Positions 25,063 to 34,107 of a stretch of 42,590 nt of DNA are shown here, one piece after another. Numbering within the stretch: position 1 is the first letter of the stretch; each line of letters begins with the position of its first letter. The DNA is from Methylorubrum rhodesianum. Its GTDB lineage: Bacteria; Pseudomonadota; Alphaproteobacteria; Rhizobiales; Beijerinckiaceae. The notes beneath the pieces were generated by a model that ran no database searches, was not told where the DNA came from, and saw nothing but the letters and a program-made list of their open reading frames with translations. Both the position numbers and the translations under genes were made by a program. Where the stretch lies: the NCBI RefSeq assembly GCF_014199985.1, contig NZ_JACHOS010000028.1, positions 1 to 42,590 on the forward strand, given 5' to 3'.

Positions 25063-25088
25063 GGCCTCCTCGCACGGCCTCCTCGCAC
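25063..25088. repeat. 13-bp perfect tandem duplication
   Basis: GGCCTCCTCGCAC occurs twice in a row (25063-25075 and 25076-25088) in intergenic DNA. It looks like a recent replication-slippage product. Confidence 0.8.
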
Positions 25089-25267
25089 GGCACGTCGGCA
25101 ACGCGAGGCGAATACGAAACGAAGACGAACGGGCCGAACCGGCTGCCGGTCTGCTTTCGGCACGAGGCGTGCTTGAGCGGACTTCGCCGTCGCGGCGGAT
25201 CTTAAGGTTGGCGTCGCGGCGGGCAGCCAAGCCATGATCCGGCGTGAGCGCGAGGGACCGAGCGGCG

Positions 25268-26062
25268 ATGAAAGTGTCCTACTGCACGACCTGCAAGGGC
25301 AGGCTGTCCTTCGTCGCCGAGACGCTGCCGCGCAACCTCGAGGCCGAGAGCGGCAATCCGGACGTGGAGTTCGTCATCCTCGACTACGACAGTGCCGACG
25401 GCCTGCGCGAGTGGCTCTACGGGACCTACGGCGACCTGATCCAGACCGGCCGCATCCGCTACGCGCGCTTCGCTCCGGCGCCCACCTTCCGGATGGCGCA
25501 CGCGAAGAACATGGCCCATCTCGCGGCCTCGGGCGACATCCTCTGCTCGGTCGATGCCGACAACCTGATCGCGAAGGACAAGTCGCTCTGGCTGCGAGAG
25601 ACCTTTGCCGCGATGCCGGACTTCATCGCCTCCCCCCGCATTCTCTCGCTCCCGGGCTTCGTGCAGCAGCGCTGGCTGAATCGCTTCATCGGCCGGGCGA
25701 CGCCTACATCCGGCATCTGCGGTCGGGTCGCCGTGTCGCGCGCCAACTTCCTGCGCTTGGGCGGCTACGACGAGACGATGTCGGCCTGGGGCGGCGACGA
25801 CATCGAGTTCATGCTCAAGGCGCGCGACAACGGCCTGACCTGCCTCACCCTGCCCGAGCCGTTCTGGGGGCGCGCGATCGAGCATTCGAACGATCTGCGG
25901 CTGGAGCATATGAGCGGGAGGGACCGGGCGGTGTCGCGCACGCGCCTCGGCGTCTCCGCCATCGAACAGCTGAAGAATCGCGCCTCGCAATTCTCCAAGA
26001 CCGGCCGCGAGACCAGCGACATCACCGCGCCGCCGAACCTCGAGGTCTTCGGCGCGATCTGA
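25268..26062 (+). CDS. Glycosyltransferase family 2-like (GT-A fold, galactosyltransferase-type C-terminal motif)
   Basis: 264 residues from ATG 25268, with GAGGGA about 10 bases upstream; an in-frame codon at 25244 is less likely. GT-A features are visible: MKVSYCTTCKGRLSFVAETL at the start, VEFVILDYDSADG, and the metal-binding DAD in ILCSVDADNLIAKD (about 98-100). It also carries GGYDETMSAWGGDDIEFMLK (about 170-188), the GGxDExxxxWGxDDxE signature of Glyco_transf_7C domains that follows the sugar-binding site. It should add one sugar to the lipid-linked repeat unit in the cytoplasm. It begins a plus-strand operon with the flippase (19-base gap) and a second glycosyltransferase. Confidence 0.88.
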   Translation: MKVSYCTTCKGRLSFVAETLPRNLEAESGNPDVEFVILDYDSADGLREWLYGTYGDLIQTGRIRYARFAPAPTFRMAHAKNMAHLAASGDILCSVDADNLIAKDKSLWLRETFAAMPDFIASPRILSLPGFVQQRWLNRFIGRATPTSGICGRVAVSRANFLRLGGYDETMSAWGGDDIEFMLKARDNGLTCLTLPEPFWGRAIEHSNDLRLEHMSGRDRAVSRTRLGVSAIEQLKNRASQFSKTGRETSDITAPPNLEVFGAI

Positions 26063-26081
26063 CGAACGGGCGGGAACCGGA

Positions 26082-27566
26082 ATGTCGATCAAGTCGAAGT
26101 TCGTCCGCAGCTCGGGCTGGATGCTGCTGGGAACCGGGTCGGACTACGTCATCCAGTTCGTCATCTTCGTCGTGCTCGCGCGCATCCTGGCGGTGTCGGA
26201 GGTCGGCGTCGTCGCGCTCGCAATCGTCGTGATCGAGGTCGGGCGCGTCGTGGTCAACAGCGGCTACGGGGAGGTGATCGTCCGGCGCGAGACCTTCGAC
26301 GAACACGTCGCCTCGGTCTGCTTCACGATCAACCTGGCCCTCGGCGTCGCGCTGGCGCTCGCCATGGCGACGCTCGGCAGCTTCGCCTTCGAGCACTTCT
26401 ATCAGGCCGGCAGTGGTGCACCGGTGGCCGCGCTTTCGGCCATCTTCGTACTGGAGGCGAGCCGAGCCGTCCACTCGGCCAAGCTGCGGCGCGAGTTCAA
26501 GTATCGCGACATCGCCGCGCGCGGAACGGTCGCTAGCCTGCTCTCGGGCGCCGGCGCGATCCTGCTCGCGCTGAACGGCTGGGGCGTGTGGTCGCTCGTG
26601 CTGCAGCGGCTCGTCTACCAAGCGGTGATGAACGGGGTGACGTGGTGGTCCGCGCGCTGGACGCCCAGCCTCGTCCTCGACCGGGCCGTGATGCGCGAAC
26701 TCGCCCCCTTTACCCTGCGCGTGACGATCTCCCGCACGCTCGACCTCCTCGGCAGCCGCGTGCCCGATCTCGTCGTCGGCGCCCTCTTCGGCCCGGTCGG
26801 CGTCGGCTACTACCGGGTCGGCGCCCGCGGGATCGATGCAATCAACCGCCTCGCGATCCAGCCCTTCCAGGATGCCGCCTTCGCCGCCTTCTCGCGGGTC
26901 GGCGAGGCACGGGCGATTGGCCACGCCTATTTGCGGGTCACGCGCACCGCGGCGATCCTGATGTTCCCGCTCCAGATCGGGGCGGCGGCGATCGCCCCGG
27001 AGATCGTGTTCCTGGTCTTCGGCGCGAAATACGCCGAGAGCGGGCCCGTCTTCTCGGCCCTGGCGCTGGGGGCGATGCCCTCGACCATCGTCTACTTCAC
27101 GCTCGCCGCCTATCTGGCGGCCGGCCATCCGAAGGCGATGCTGCAGGCGAGCGGCGTGGCCCTGGCGAGCAATCTCGGATTCGTCCTCGTCCTCGGCTCG
27201 GCCTACGGCCTCCTCGGGGCCGCGATCGGGCTTGCTGTGACCCAGTACCTGCTCGCGGCACAGAACCTCCACCTGCTCAACCGCTTCCTCGGCCTCTCGC
27301 CGCGGAAGGTGTGCGCCGATCTCGCCGCACCGCTCATCGCGGCCGGCCTCATGGGGATCTCGGTCTATGCCCTCAAGCGGCACGCCCTGGCCCATCTTGA
27401 CGTCTTCCCCCGTACGGCGATCGTGGTCGCGGCCGGGGCGGCGATCTACGCCGTACTGATGCTGCTCGGCGGGCGGCGGCACCTGATGCGCATCCTCGCT
27501 GACGTTGCCCCCCTGCTCCCGAGAGCGGTCGCATCGCGGATACCCCAGCCGAAGGCAGCCGAATGA
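26082..27566 (+). CDS. Wzx-type polysaccharide flippase (MOP superfamily)
   Basis: 494 residues with about twelve to fourteen hydrophobic segments spread over the whole length, starting SIKSKFVRSSGWMLLGTGSD. The N-terminal basic motif, then FVVLARILAVSEVGVVALAI and a conserved stretch SRTLDLLGSRVPDLVVGALF followed by GPVGVGYYRVG, are typical of polysaccharide-synthesis (Polysacc_synt_3) flippases such as WzxC. It should move the undecaprenyl-linked EPS repeat unit across the inner membrane. The stop overlaps the start of the next glycosyltransferase gene (ATGA at 27563-27566), so the two are translationally coupled. Confidence 0.9.
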   Translation: MSIKSKFVRSSGWMLLGTGSDYVIQFVIFVVLARILAVSEVGVVALAIVVIEVGRVVVNSGYGEVIVRRETFDEHVASVCFTINLALGVALALAMATLGSFAFEHFYQAGSGAPVAALSAIFVLEASRAVHSAKLRREFKYRDIAARGTVASLLSGAGAILLALNGWGVWSLVLQRLVYQAVMNGVTWWSARWTPSLVLDRAVMRELAPFTLRVTISRTLDLLGSRVPDLVVGALFGPVGVGYYRVGARGIDAINRLAIQPFQDAAFAAFSRVGEARAIGHAYLRVTRTAAILMFPLQIGAAAIAPEIVFLVFGAKYAESGPVFSALALGAMPSTIVYFTLAAYLAAGHPKAMLQASGVALASNLGFVLVLGSAYGLLGAAIGLAVTQYLLAAQNLHLLNRFLGLSPRKVCADLAAPLIAAGLMGISVYALKRHALAHLDVFPRTAIVVAAGAAIYAVLMLLGGRRHLMRILADVAPLLPRAVASRIPQPKAAE

Positions 27567-28750
27567 GCGATTCAACCGAGGATCGTCTGCTCGACCGGCC
27601 GCGGAACCCCGGCAGGCCGCCGGTGCCGACCGAAAGGCGGCGCGTCCTGTTCGTGATCAACTCGATGGCCGGTGGCGGCGCGGAGCGGGTCATGGCGACG
27701 CTTCTCGCCGCATCGGCCCCCCAGCGCGAGCGCGCCGACATCCGGCTCGTGCTGCTCGACGACGAGCCCGCCGCCTACGCACCGCCGGACTGGATTCCGA
27801 CGATCCAGCTCGACAGCCGGGGCGAGTTCGCCCGGAGTGTCGCCGGCCTCGCACGCACCCTGCGGACGGTGCGGCCGCACGCGACGGTGAGCTTCCTCAC
27901 GCGCGCGAACCTCTGCAACGTCATGACGGTGCGGTGGTTCGGGCACAAGGCGGTCATCAGCGAGCGCGTCAATTCCTCGGCGCATTTCGGGACGGGCGCC
28001 AAGGCGGCCCTGTCGAAGCTCAGCCTGCGGATGAGCTATCCGCGCGCGCAGGCCGTCATCGCGCCGTCGGCCGGTGTCGCCGAGGACCTCGTCGAAAATT
28101 TCGGCGTCGCCGCCGGCCGGATCTCCGTGATCGCCAATCCGGTCGACGTGGCCGCCATCCGCGCCATGGCCGAACGTCCGGTCGCGCCTCCGGTGACGAC
28201 GCCCTACATCGTCGCCATCGGTCGGCTGACCGCCAACAAGAACTTCGCCACCCTCATCGAGGCCTATGCGCGGACCACGATCGAACCCAGCCTCGTCATC
28301 CTCGGCCAGGGGCCGCTGGAGGACACGCTGCGTCGGCAGATCGCCGAGCGTCGGCTCGGAGGCCGGGTAATCCTCGCCGGTTTCCGGGACAACCCATTCG
28401 CGATCATGCGCGGGGCGCTCGCCTACGTCAGCGCGTCCCGCAGCGAGGGCTTTCCGAACAGCCTGGTGGAGGCGATGGCCGTGGGCCTGCCGGTGATCTC
28501 CTCGAACTGCCCCTCGGGACCCTCGGAGATCCTCGCGGAGAAGCCCCGGAGCGCCGTCACCGGCCTGGACCATGCCGCGCACGGCATCCTCGTTCCGGTC
28601 GACGATGTCGACGCGCTCGCCCAGGCGCTGCGATCCCTGGCGGATTCGGCCCTTCGCGAGCGCTATGCGCAGGCAGCCCGCGCGCGCGTCGAGCGCTACG
28701 ACGTCGCCGGTGCGATGCGGCAGTACTGGGATGTGATCGACGCCGTTTAA
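27563..28750 (+). CDS. Glycosyltransferase family 4 (second GT-B enzyme)
   Basis: 395 residues. The N-terminal domain has VLFVINSMAGGGAERVMATL (glycine-rich acceptor-side loop) and VSFLTRANLCNVM followed by ISERVNSS. The C-terminal domain has VAIGRLTANKNFATLIEAYA, VILAGFRDNP and SRSEGFPNSLVEAMAVGLPV, with the E-x7-E nucleotide-sugar signature, then SSNCPSGPSEIL. This pattern is close to WbnE/PglH-like enzymes that add N-acetylhexosamine or hexose to lipid-linked oligosaccharides. It is coupled to the flippase gene by the ATGA overlap. Donor specificity cannot be read from the sequence. Confidence 0.9.
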   Translation: MSDSTEDRLLDRPRNPGRPPVPTERRRVLFVINSMAGGGAERVMATLLAASAPQRERADIRLVLLDDEPAAYAPPDWIPTIQLDSRGEFARSVAGLARTLRTVRPHATVSFLTRANLCNVMTVRWFGHKAVISERVNSSAHFGTGAKAALSKLSLRMSYPRAQAVIAPSAGVAEDLVENFGVAAGRISVIANPVDVAAIRAMAERPVAPPVTTPYIVAIGRLTANKNFATLIEAYARTTIEPSLVILGQGPLEDTLRRQIAERRLGGRVILAGFRDNPFAIMRGALAYVSASRSEGFPNSLVEAMAVGLPVISSNCPSGPSEILAEKPRSAVTGLDHAAHGILVPVDDVDALAQALRSLADSALRERYAQAARARVERYDVAGAMRQYWDVIDAV

Positions 28751-28955
28751 CCGCGACGCCGAGATGGCGCCGCGCTACCGTCCGCGACAAGCCCCGGTGC
28801 TCGGAGAGCAAGACCACCGCGGGTCCGGGAGCCGAGGAGACCCGTCGCCGGAGCTGCGATCGACCACGTCGGCTCGGGACGCATCTCACGATCCTTGTTC
28901 TGCTGCGCTTTCTTTTGAGGCGCTCCGTCCAATGCGTCCGAGGGCGCCCGCGCTC

Positions 28956-30212
28956 CTATTGCGAACCGTAGGGCTGGCCGAGTTTGATCTGGACGTGGAC
29001 AACGTCGCCCGGCTGCAGCTCGGTCGAGGGCTCCGCATCGATCGGCTGCCAACCCGAGCCGGTGTCGCGGTTGATGACGAGCTTGACCTGCTGCGCCTCT
29101 CCGTTGGCGAGGGACAGCTTGGTGGCGCCGGTGTACAACATCTTCTCCCACACGCTCTCGCGCCGGGACTGCGCCTTGGTATAGTCCGTCGAGACACTCT
29201 GAAGCTCTGTGTTCAGCGCGCTGCGATAGTCCCGCTCGAGCACGCCAGCTTGGCGGATGAATTCGGCGTAGCTCTTGCGCTCGGCCTCGGCCTGAACCTG
29301 GACCTGCAGCGAGCGCGTGGCCGAGAGGAGGCTGAGGCGCCGGATCTCCGTTGCCCGGTTCGCCGCCGCCGCACCCTGGCGAACCAGTTCGTTGATGCGC
29401 TGCTCCTCGCTGGCGTCGAAGCGCGCGCCCTCCTCCTCCTTCTCACGCTGCTTCTCGACGACGGTGATCCGATTGCGCGAGCTGGTGATCATCCGCTCAA
29501 GATCGTCGCGCTCCTTGGCGTAGCGCTGTGCGCGCGCGTTTAGCTCGCTGTCCTGCAGATCCTTGATCGTCTTGACGAGCGCGGGAGGGAGCGGCGACTT
29601 CAGCGCTGTGGTGTCTGGCGCCGCGACGGGCAGATCGAGGGTCCGGCGCAGCCAGTCGATCCGGGCGCGCAGCCGGACCACGTCGTTCCAGACGGCGTCG
29701 TAGTCGGCTCGCAGATCCGCGTAGCCGAGATAGGGGTTCTCCAGCCGCATCTGCGTGAGACTCAGGCCTCCGACCATCGAGAGAAGCTGCTCGACGATCA
29801 TGCCCGGCCGGAACGCCCGTTCGCCCGGAGACAGGACGTCACCCGACGCGTAGACCGGGCGGAACTCGGAGACGAACAGCGAGATTTCATCGGCCGCGAT
29901 GACGGTGCCGACCTCGCGGCCGTCCGAAAGCCTTTGCGAATAGACCTTCGTTGGCAGGGTTTGCTTGACGATGGCCTGCAGCTCCTCAAGCGTCTTGTTC
30001 CGGGCGTCGATGCTGCCCATGAGCGGGATCGCCATCTTGCCGTCCGGGCCGATCGTGGTCTTGCGCTCGATGTTGAGGCTTGGGACCGAGAACGTCAGCG
30101 TGTCGCCGAGCTTCAGCCGGTAATCGTCCGCGCGTGCCGACGTCGGGCCCGCGCACAGGACCAAGCAGGCTCTGAGCGTCGCACAGAAAAGCCCAAGGTA
30201 TCGTCCCGCCAT
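28956..30212 (-). CDS. Polysaccharide export protein, ExoF/Wza type with long coiled coil
   Basis: 418 residues from ATG 30212, the only start that gives a signal peptide (LGLFCATLRACLVLCAGPTS, cleavage after ARA at about 28). The mature protein begins DDYRLKLGDTLTFSVPSL, the Poly_export domain, with GKMAIPLMGSIDARNKTLEE. An SLBB-like segment follows (VYASGDVLSPGERAFRPGM), then a long helical coiled-coil region rich in E, R, K and Q (about 210-345). The end has ELQPGDVVHVQIKL. The layout matches periplasmic ExoF-type proteins of rhizobial EPS loci rather than the outer-membrane lipoprotein Wza, because no lipobox cysteine is present. It should work with the ExoP/Wzc protein encoded upstream on the same strand. 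Confidence 0.9.
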   Translation of the reverse strand: MAGRYLGLFCATLRACLVLCAGPTSARADDYRLKLGDTLTFSVPSLNIERKTTIGPDGKMAIPLMGSIDARNKTLEELQAIVKQTLPTKVYSQRLSDGREVGTVIAADEISLFVSEFRPVYASGDVLSPGERAFRPGMIVEQLLSMVGGLSLTQMRLENPYLGYADLRADYDAVWNDVVRLRARIDWLRRTLDLPVAAPDTTALKSPLPPALVKTIKDLQDSELNARAQRYAKERDDLERMITSSRNRITVVEKQREKEEEGARFDASEEQRINELVRQGAAAANRATEIRRLSLLSATRSLQVQVQAEAERKSYAEFIRQAGVLERDYRSALNTELQSVSTDYTKAQSRRESVWEKMLYTGATKLSLANGEAQQVKLVINRDTGSGWQPIDAEPSTELQPGDVVHVQIKLGQPYGSQ

Positions 30213-30364
30213 CGTCGGTCCCCGTTCATCTGAATGGCATCTGGATCGGAAATGCGTCGCTCGACGACCTTCCGGAGCCGACCCCATCGGATCGGGGCAC
30301 GCCAGTCCGTCCCTGTGCCGACGCATTTCGTGCAAGCCGGTCTTCGCGTCGTCGGAGTGCGTCC

Positions 30365-30462
30365 TAGAGCATCGTCCCGAAAGGTGGTTGCCGGATTTCG
30401 TAAGAAGACGATGCAAGAACAAGAGGCTAGAGCATCGTCCTAGATCCGATATTCAGAACGAT
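30365..30462. repeat. Dispersed palindromic repeat (AGAGCATCGTCCC type), copies 2 and 3
   Basis: TAGAGCATCGTCCCGAAAGG starts a full element ending GACGATGC at about 30414, nearly identical to that at 24910. A shorter one follows from 30428: GCATCGT and ACGATGC form a hairpin at 30431-30462. Both lie between the ExoF-type and Wzc-type genes, where they might affect transcript stability or termination. Confidence 0.75.
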
Positions 30463-30465
30463 GCA

Positions 30466-32355
30466 CTAGCCCACGAATTCGGCCGGCAGCAGTCGCCGCC
30501 GTTCCTCCGGTTGGGGAGCCAAGCCGCGGCCGTAGGTATAGTGCATCAGCACCGTTGGATCGCGCTCCGCTCGCGCGAGCCAAGTCACGTCGGCCTTGTT
30601 CAGGATCGCGCCGTACAGCTTCTTGTCGATCGACCTCGACATCGCGAGGCAAAGTTCCAGGGTCTCGGTGCTGGTCTTGCCCCATTCGGCGACGAGGAAA
30701 ACGCCGTCAATCGACGATTCGAGAGCGGTGACGTCGGTCGACAGGCTGAGCGGTGCGAGATCGACGACGATGTAGTCGTAGAACTTGCGCGCCTCGGCGA
30801 TCAGGCTTGCCAGATCCGCCAGCATCGGCTGACTGTTGGCGCCGTCGTTGCCCGACGGCTTGCTCAGGGTCAGGAATGCGAAGACGTCACCGGCGAGATC
30901 GACGTTTCGCGGGCTGGACGACGTGTCTCGCCCACCATCCTGGGCCCCCTGCCCTGCGCCGAGGATCGTCCGCGTCGCGTTCGGGTTCTGGAGATCGCCG
31001 TCGATGAATAGCACCTTGTGACCGCGCCGCGCGACCAGACGGGCGAAGGCCAGGGAGCAAGACGTCTTGCCCTCGCCGGGCGAGCACGACGCGAAGGTGA
31101 TGACCTTCGCACCCCCGAGGATGCGCACACTCGCCAGCAGCTTCACCCGTTCCAGCGCTTCGGGATAGATCACCGAAGCGACATCGATCGGGGCGACGCG
31201 CCTGTGCCTCGCGCCGATCAAGCGCCGCGGCGCACCGGGCATCTTGTCGGTCCGCGGGATTACGGCGACGCAATCGACGCCCGTCACCTCGCTCAGGGCC
31301 GCGCGGGTCTTCACCGAGGAGTCGAAGATCGAGCGGACGATGCAGATGAAGGCGCCCAGGCAGAAGCCGAGAAAGATCGCGATTCCAAGGAAGATCAGCG
31401 TCTTCGGGAAGCTTTTCTCGACCGGGGGGACGGCCCGCGTCACGATGCGGGCGGTCGCGGACGGCAGCGATTGCTGCTCGATCGCGAAATTGTATCGCTG
31501 CAGCAGCGTGTCGTACAAGGTGCGATAGGCTTGAGCCGTGCTGTCGAGGTTCTTGAGCTGGACCTGCAATTCACGCGGACGCGTCGACAGCTCGACTTGG
31601 TTGTCCTGCCGGAACTTGAGGATGGCGAGGTCGGCGACCGCGGACTTCGCCTGAAGCTCCTTCAATCGGTCCTCCAGCCACACGCTCGCCCGCTGCAAGG
31701 TTTCCGTGCTCGACAGGAACTGGTCTTCGAGGAAGGCATCGGCGATCGCGTTGGCGATCGTGGCTGCCTTCGTGGGTGTCGTTGAGTCGTAGCTGATCTT
31801 GATGACGTAGGAAGTGCCGACCCGGAGCACCTTGAGGCGGGTCTGCATCAGCGTCGTGATCGAGCGAAGCTTCTGTTCGTCCGATCGAGGCGTTCCGGTT
31901 GAGAAGAGAGACTTGACCTTCGCCAGAGCGACGAGGGGGAGGCTCTTGTTGGAACCGTTGAATTCAGGGTCTGAAGCGAGGTCAAGCTTCTTGGCAACCC
32001 GTGCGAGCACCGTATCTGACGAAATGGTCGAGACGAGGCTGTCGACCGTATTGTTGTCGATTACAGCATCGCTCAGAACGGAATTGTCCTGCTTGTTCTG
32101 ATTGAGTCCGAATACCTGCAGTCGGCGTTGATCGACGACGAGATCGACGGATCCGGTGTAGTAGGACTGCGCTACAAGACAGAACAGCAGCGCCATTAGG
32201 AACAAGGCAGCCGTCGTCACGATGATCGTCGTTTTACCGCTTTGAACAGCGAGCATGATTTGTCGAAGATCAATGCCTTCCGTACCAGAAGGTATCTTCT
32301 TGAATTCGACCTCATTCTTTCGCATATCGCCCATCCAGTCGAGTTCTCTAACCAT
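30466..32355 (-). CDS. Polysaccharide co-polymerase with tyrosine autokinase domain (ExoP/Wzc family)
   Basis: Up to 629 residues. ATG 32355 is the longest start; ATGs at 32334 and 32325 are also possible and none has a clear ribosome binding site. Order of parts: short cytoplasmic N-terminus, first membrane span (TIIVTTAALFLMALLFCLVA, about 43-62), a periplasmic Wzz domain with helical stretch (about 65-330), a second span (LIFLGIAIFLGFCLGAFICI), then the cytoplasmic BY-kinase. Walker A is SCSPGEGKTSCSLAFA, Walker A' VLFIDGDLQNP and Walker B YDYIVVDLAP. The short C-terminal tail has only two close tyrosines (HYTYGRG) instead of a long Tyr cluster. It should control EPS chain length and export with the ExoF-type protein. 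Confidence 0.9.
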   Translation of the reverse strand: MVRELDWMGDMRKNEVEFKKIPSGTEGIDLRQIMLAVQSGKTTIIVTTAALFLMALLFCLVAQSYYTGSVDLVVDQRRLQVFGLNQNKQDNSVLSDAVIDNNTVDSLVSTISSDTVLARVAKKLDLASDPEFNGSNKSLPLVALAKVKSLFSTGTPRSDEQKLRSITTLMQTRLKVLRVGTSYVIKISYDSTTPTKAATIANAIADAFLEDQFLSSTETLQRASVWLEDRLKELQAKSAVADLAILKFRQDNQVELSTRPRELQVQLKNLDSTAQAYRTLYDTLLQRYNFAIEQQSLPSATARIVTRAVPPVEKSFPKTLIFLGIAIFLGFCLGAFICIVRSIFDSSVKTRAALSEVTGVDCVAVIPRTDKMPGAPRRLIGARHRRVAPIDVASVIYPEALERVKLLASVRILGGAKVITFASCSPGEGKTSCSLAFARLVARRGHKVLFIDGDLQNPNATRTILGAGQGAQDGGRDTSSSPRNVDLAGDVFAFLTLSKPSGNDGANSQPMLADLASLIAEARKFYDYIVVDLAPLSLSTDVTALESSIDGVFLVAEWGKTSTETLELCLAMSRSIDKKLYGAILNKADVTWLARAERDPTVLMHYTYGRGLAPQPEERRRLLPAEFVG

Positions 32356-32777
32356 ACCATAGGCCGACTACGCATAGTTGTGCGGGTCCTCTGCTCAAGC
32401 TCGCGGCCGTGGAGGCTTTCGGCGAACTCGAACACGCTCTTGCCAGTCACGTGTTTGCAAACGTCCCCTCAGCTGGTGAGTGCTGTCGTTCCACAATGCA
32501 GGAACCAGGCCGTTTGCTGGGGCGGTTGCCGAAAGGCCCGATCCGCGTCGCCGCGAGATAGGTTGGCTGAATGCGATCCATGCCGATGACTGAGCCTATG
32601 CCGAGCGGCAGTTGCGGTTCTGGGGTTTGTCGACGCTGTGTTCCGCCTACGTGACCCAGACGGCGGCTGGCGGTGGACGAGTTTGCGGGCCTCTATAGTA
32701 ATTTCGACGCCCATCTGTGGACCGGAACTCCGCAGCAGATCGCGGCCTTTCCTTGATTGAAGCCAAGGAGGATCGCC
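32356..32777. other. Intergenic region right of the EPS locus, with a PAS-domain relic
   Basis: 422 bases between the Wzc-type gene (minus) and a small acidic-protein gene (plus). It should hold the promoter of the Wzc-ExoF transcript. Its right half contains remnants of a PAS_3 domain, described separately. No intact gene is present. Confidence 0.45.
32561..32700 (+). pseudogene. Relic of a PAS_3 sensor domain
   Basis: One frame reads GWLNAIHADD, then a TGA at 32591-32593, then AYAERQLRFW. A different frame continues VDAVFRLRDPDGGWRWTSL. WLxAIHPDD...A...VFRxRxxDGxWRW is the pattern of PAS_3 domains in sensor histidine kinases. One stop and one frameshift within 140 bases show that it is a relic. 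The match is short, so the call is moderate. Confidence 0.5.
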
Positions 32778-32993
32778 GTGTCGGGTTCGAAGGTGCATAC
32801 AGATGCGACCGGTTCGGTGCCGCCCGGCCGTCCGCTAGGTGAGGACAGCAAACCAGATGAGGAAGTGGACCTCGGGCCGACTGGACCGGCGACGGTAGAG
32901 GGTGAGAAGTCCGGCCCGCAGACCGGCGGGTACGATGAACAATCCCCGGATCGCTCGTCCGACAATGCCAAGGGCGGCTACGGCGCCGGCTGA
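32778..32993 (+). CDS. Small acidic, disordered protein (71 aa), unknown function
   Basis: GTG start at 32778 with a perfect Shine-Dalgarno AAGGAGG 7 bases upstream (32765-32771), which is the main evidence that it is expressed. The protein (SGSKVHTDATGSVPPGRPLG...) is rich in Gly, Pro, Ser, Asp and Glu and has no hydrophobic segment. It should be soluble and largely unstructured. The tail reads SSDNAKGGYGAG. I recognise no family; composition is like small stress-induced hydrophilic proteins. It stands alone, divergent from the Wzc-type gene. Confidence 0.6.
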   Translation: MSGSKVHTDATGSVPPGRPLGEDSKPDEEVDLGPTGPATVEGEKSGPQTGGYDEQSPDRSSDNAKGGYGAG

Positions 32994-33123
32994 CAGAGCC
33001 GGCGAGGCAAGCTGAAGATGCTGCTGCCTGCCTTGCCGGACTGATCTTCGGGGGCAGTAAAGATCAGCCCAGCTAAACCTGCAGCCAAGCTGTTTCGGAC
33101 CAAACACCATCCGGTGAGTGGCC

Positions 33124-34023
33124 TTATGGAAGCCGATGAGCTCGGCCGGACTGCAAGCCGAGCTGCATTGCAAGGTCCAGATTGGAACTGCGGTGTGTTC
33201 CGGTTGAGCTCGAAGCCGACACCAGCTCCGAGGATCGCACGTTGATCTCTCAGGCGGTGTCGCACACCCACCTGCACCAAGCTGTAGTCGGGCTGACCCT
33301 TCTCCTGCTGCTCGCGCGCGTAGGTAATAACCAAAGCCGTGTCGCGGGTGAGAGCTTGTCCGGCTGAGGCATTGACGAGATACCGTGTCGCTCGCTCACC
33401 GGGTGCCGGATCAAAGCGGTAGACAGTACCGACGTTCAGATTTACGCCGAGCGGACGCGCACCGCCGATAAGCGTCTTGCCGAAGAGGGCTGTGGCTTCG
33501 GTCTCGTACGCCGTACCACCCGGTCCGTAGAGGGAGCGCACGCGGCCGAGCAGGCCGACGATCGGCATGGAGGTGGTCTCATCCGTAAGCTGGTAGAGCG
33601 CACCCAGCCTGGCCGTTCCACCGAGAGTTGCGCGCTCCTGCTCCGAGCTGTCTCCACCCACGTCGCTCGACACTGTTTCAAGGCGGCGCCGGACGTCGAG
33701 GTTGCCATACGCACCCGTCTGCCCAATGCGGACGTCGAGGTTAGGTGCCAAGCCGTAGCTCAGTTCGGTTTCGGCGCCCCAGGTGCTCCGCACGCGGCCT
33801 GTCGCGGCACGTTCGTAGGATCCCACGATGGAGTAGGCTGTCTCGCGGGAGGCGTGGCGCGCGGGTCGGTGACCTCGAAGGGATCGTCCGCGAGGGTGAT
33901 CGGATCGTCCTGTGCCGCGGCCGCGCTCGTGAATGCCAGTGAAGCTGCCAAGGCGAGCCCACGGGCAGCCGTGACGGACGGAGCTTGGCATCGCACGCTG
34001 ACGCCTCGTGGTGCGTTCTTCAT
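33124..34023 (-). pseudogene. Outer-membrane beta-barrel protein gene with two apparent frameshifts
   Basis: From ATG 34023 a signal peptide is clear: MKNAPRGVSVRCQ, then ARGLALAASLAFTSAAAAQ, then DDPITLADDPFEVTDPRAT. One base seems missing at about 33858-33872. In the next frame the protein continues RETAYSIVGSYERAATGRVR with alternating beta-strand patterns (ETELSYGLAPNLDVRIGQTG, TRYLVNASAGQALTRDTALV, VQVGVRHRL) to GVGFELNRNTPQFQ. Near 33183 one extra base shifts the frame again. Reading LDLAMQLGLQSGRAHRLP to TAA at 33124-33126 gives a plausible last strand, whereas the uncorrected frame runs into Arg/Ser-rich shadow. The resemblance is to transporter-like beta-barrels (MetA-pathway/porin type). 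Sequencing error cannot be excluded. Confidence 0.6.
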
Positions 34024-34107
34024 CGGATTGGAGCTTACCCGGATGCGCATGGCTGCGCGATGGTAGGATCCGGCGACCAGAGGCGGTTGAGCATCGCGGA
34101 CGTCTTA

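Larger units (their letters stand above)
24599..25267. other. 670-base intergenic region with dispersed repeats
   Basis: No gene is supported. It separates the minus-strand FkbM gene from the plus-strand GT2 gene. It contains a GGCGATTTTTGTGC element at 24678-24691, a palindromic AGAGCATCGTCCC repeat at 24910-24985 and a 13-bp tandem duplication at 25063-25088. Open frames here have no family motifs or binding sites. Confidence 0.45.

Noticed and set aside
30466..32355. Interpretation of the co-polymerase as a plain Wzz chain-length regulator
   Set aside because: Walker A, A' and B motifs of the BY-kinase domain are present in the same frame, so it is the ExoP/Wzc fusion type.
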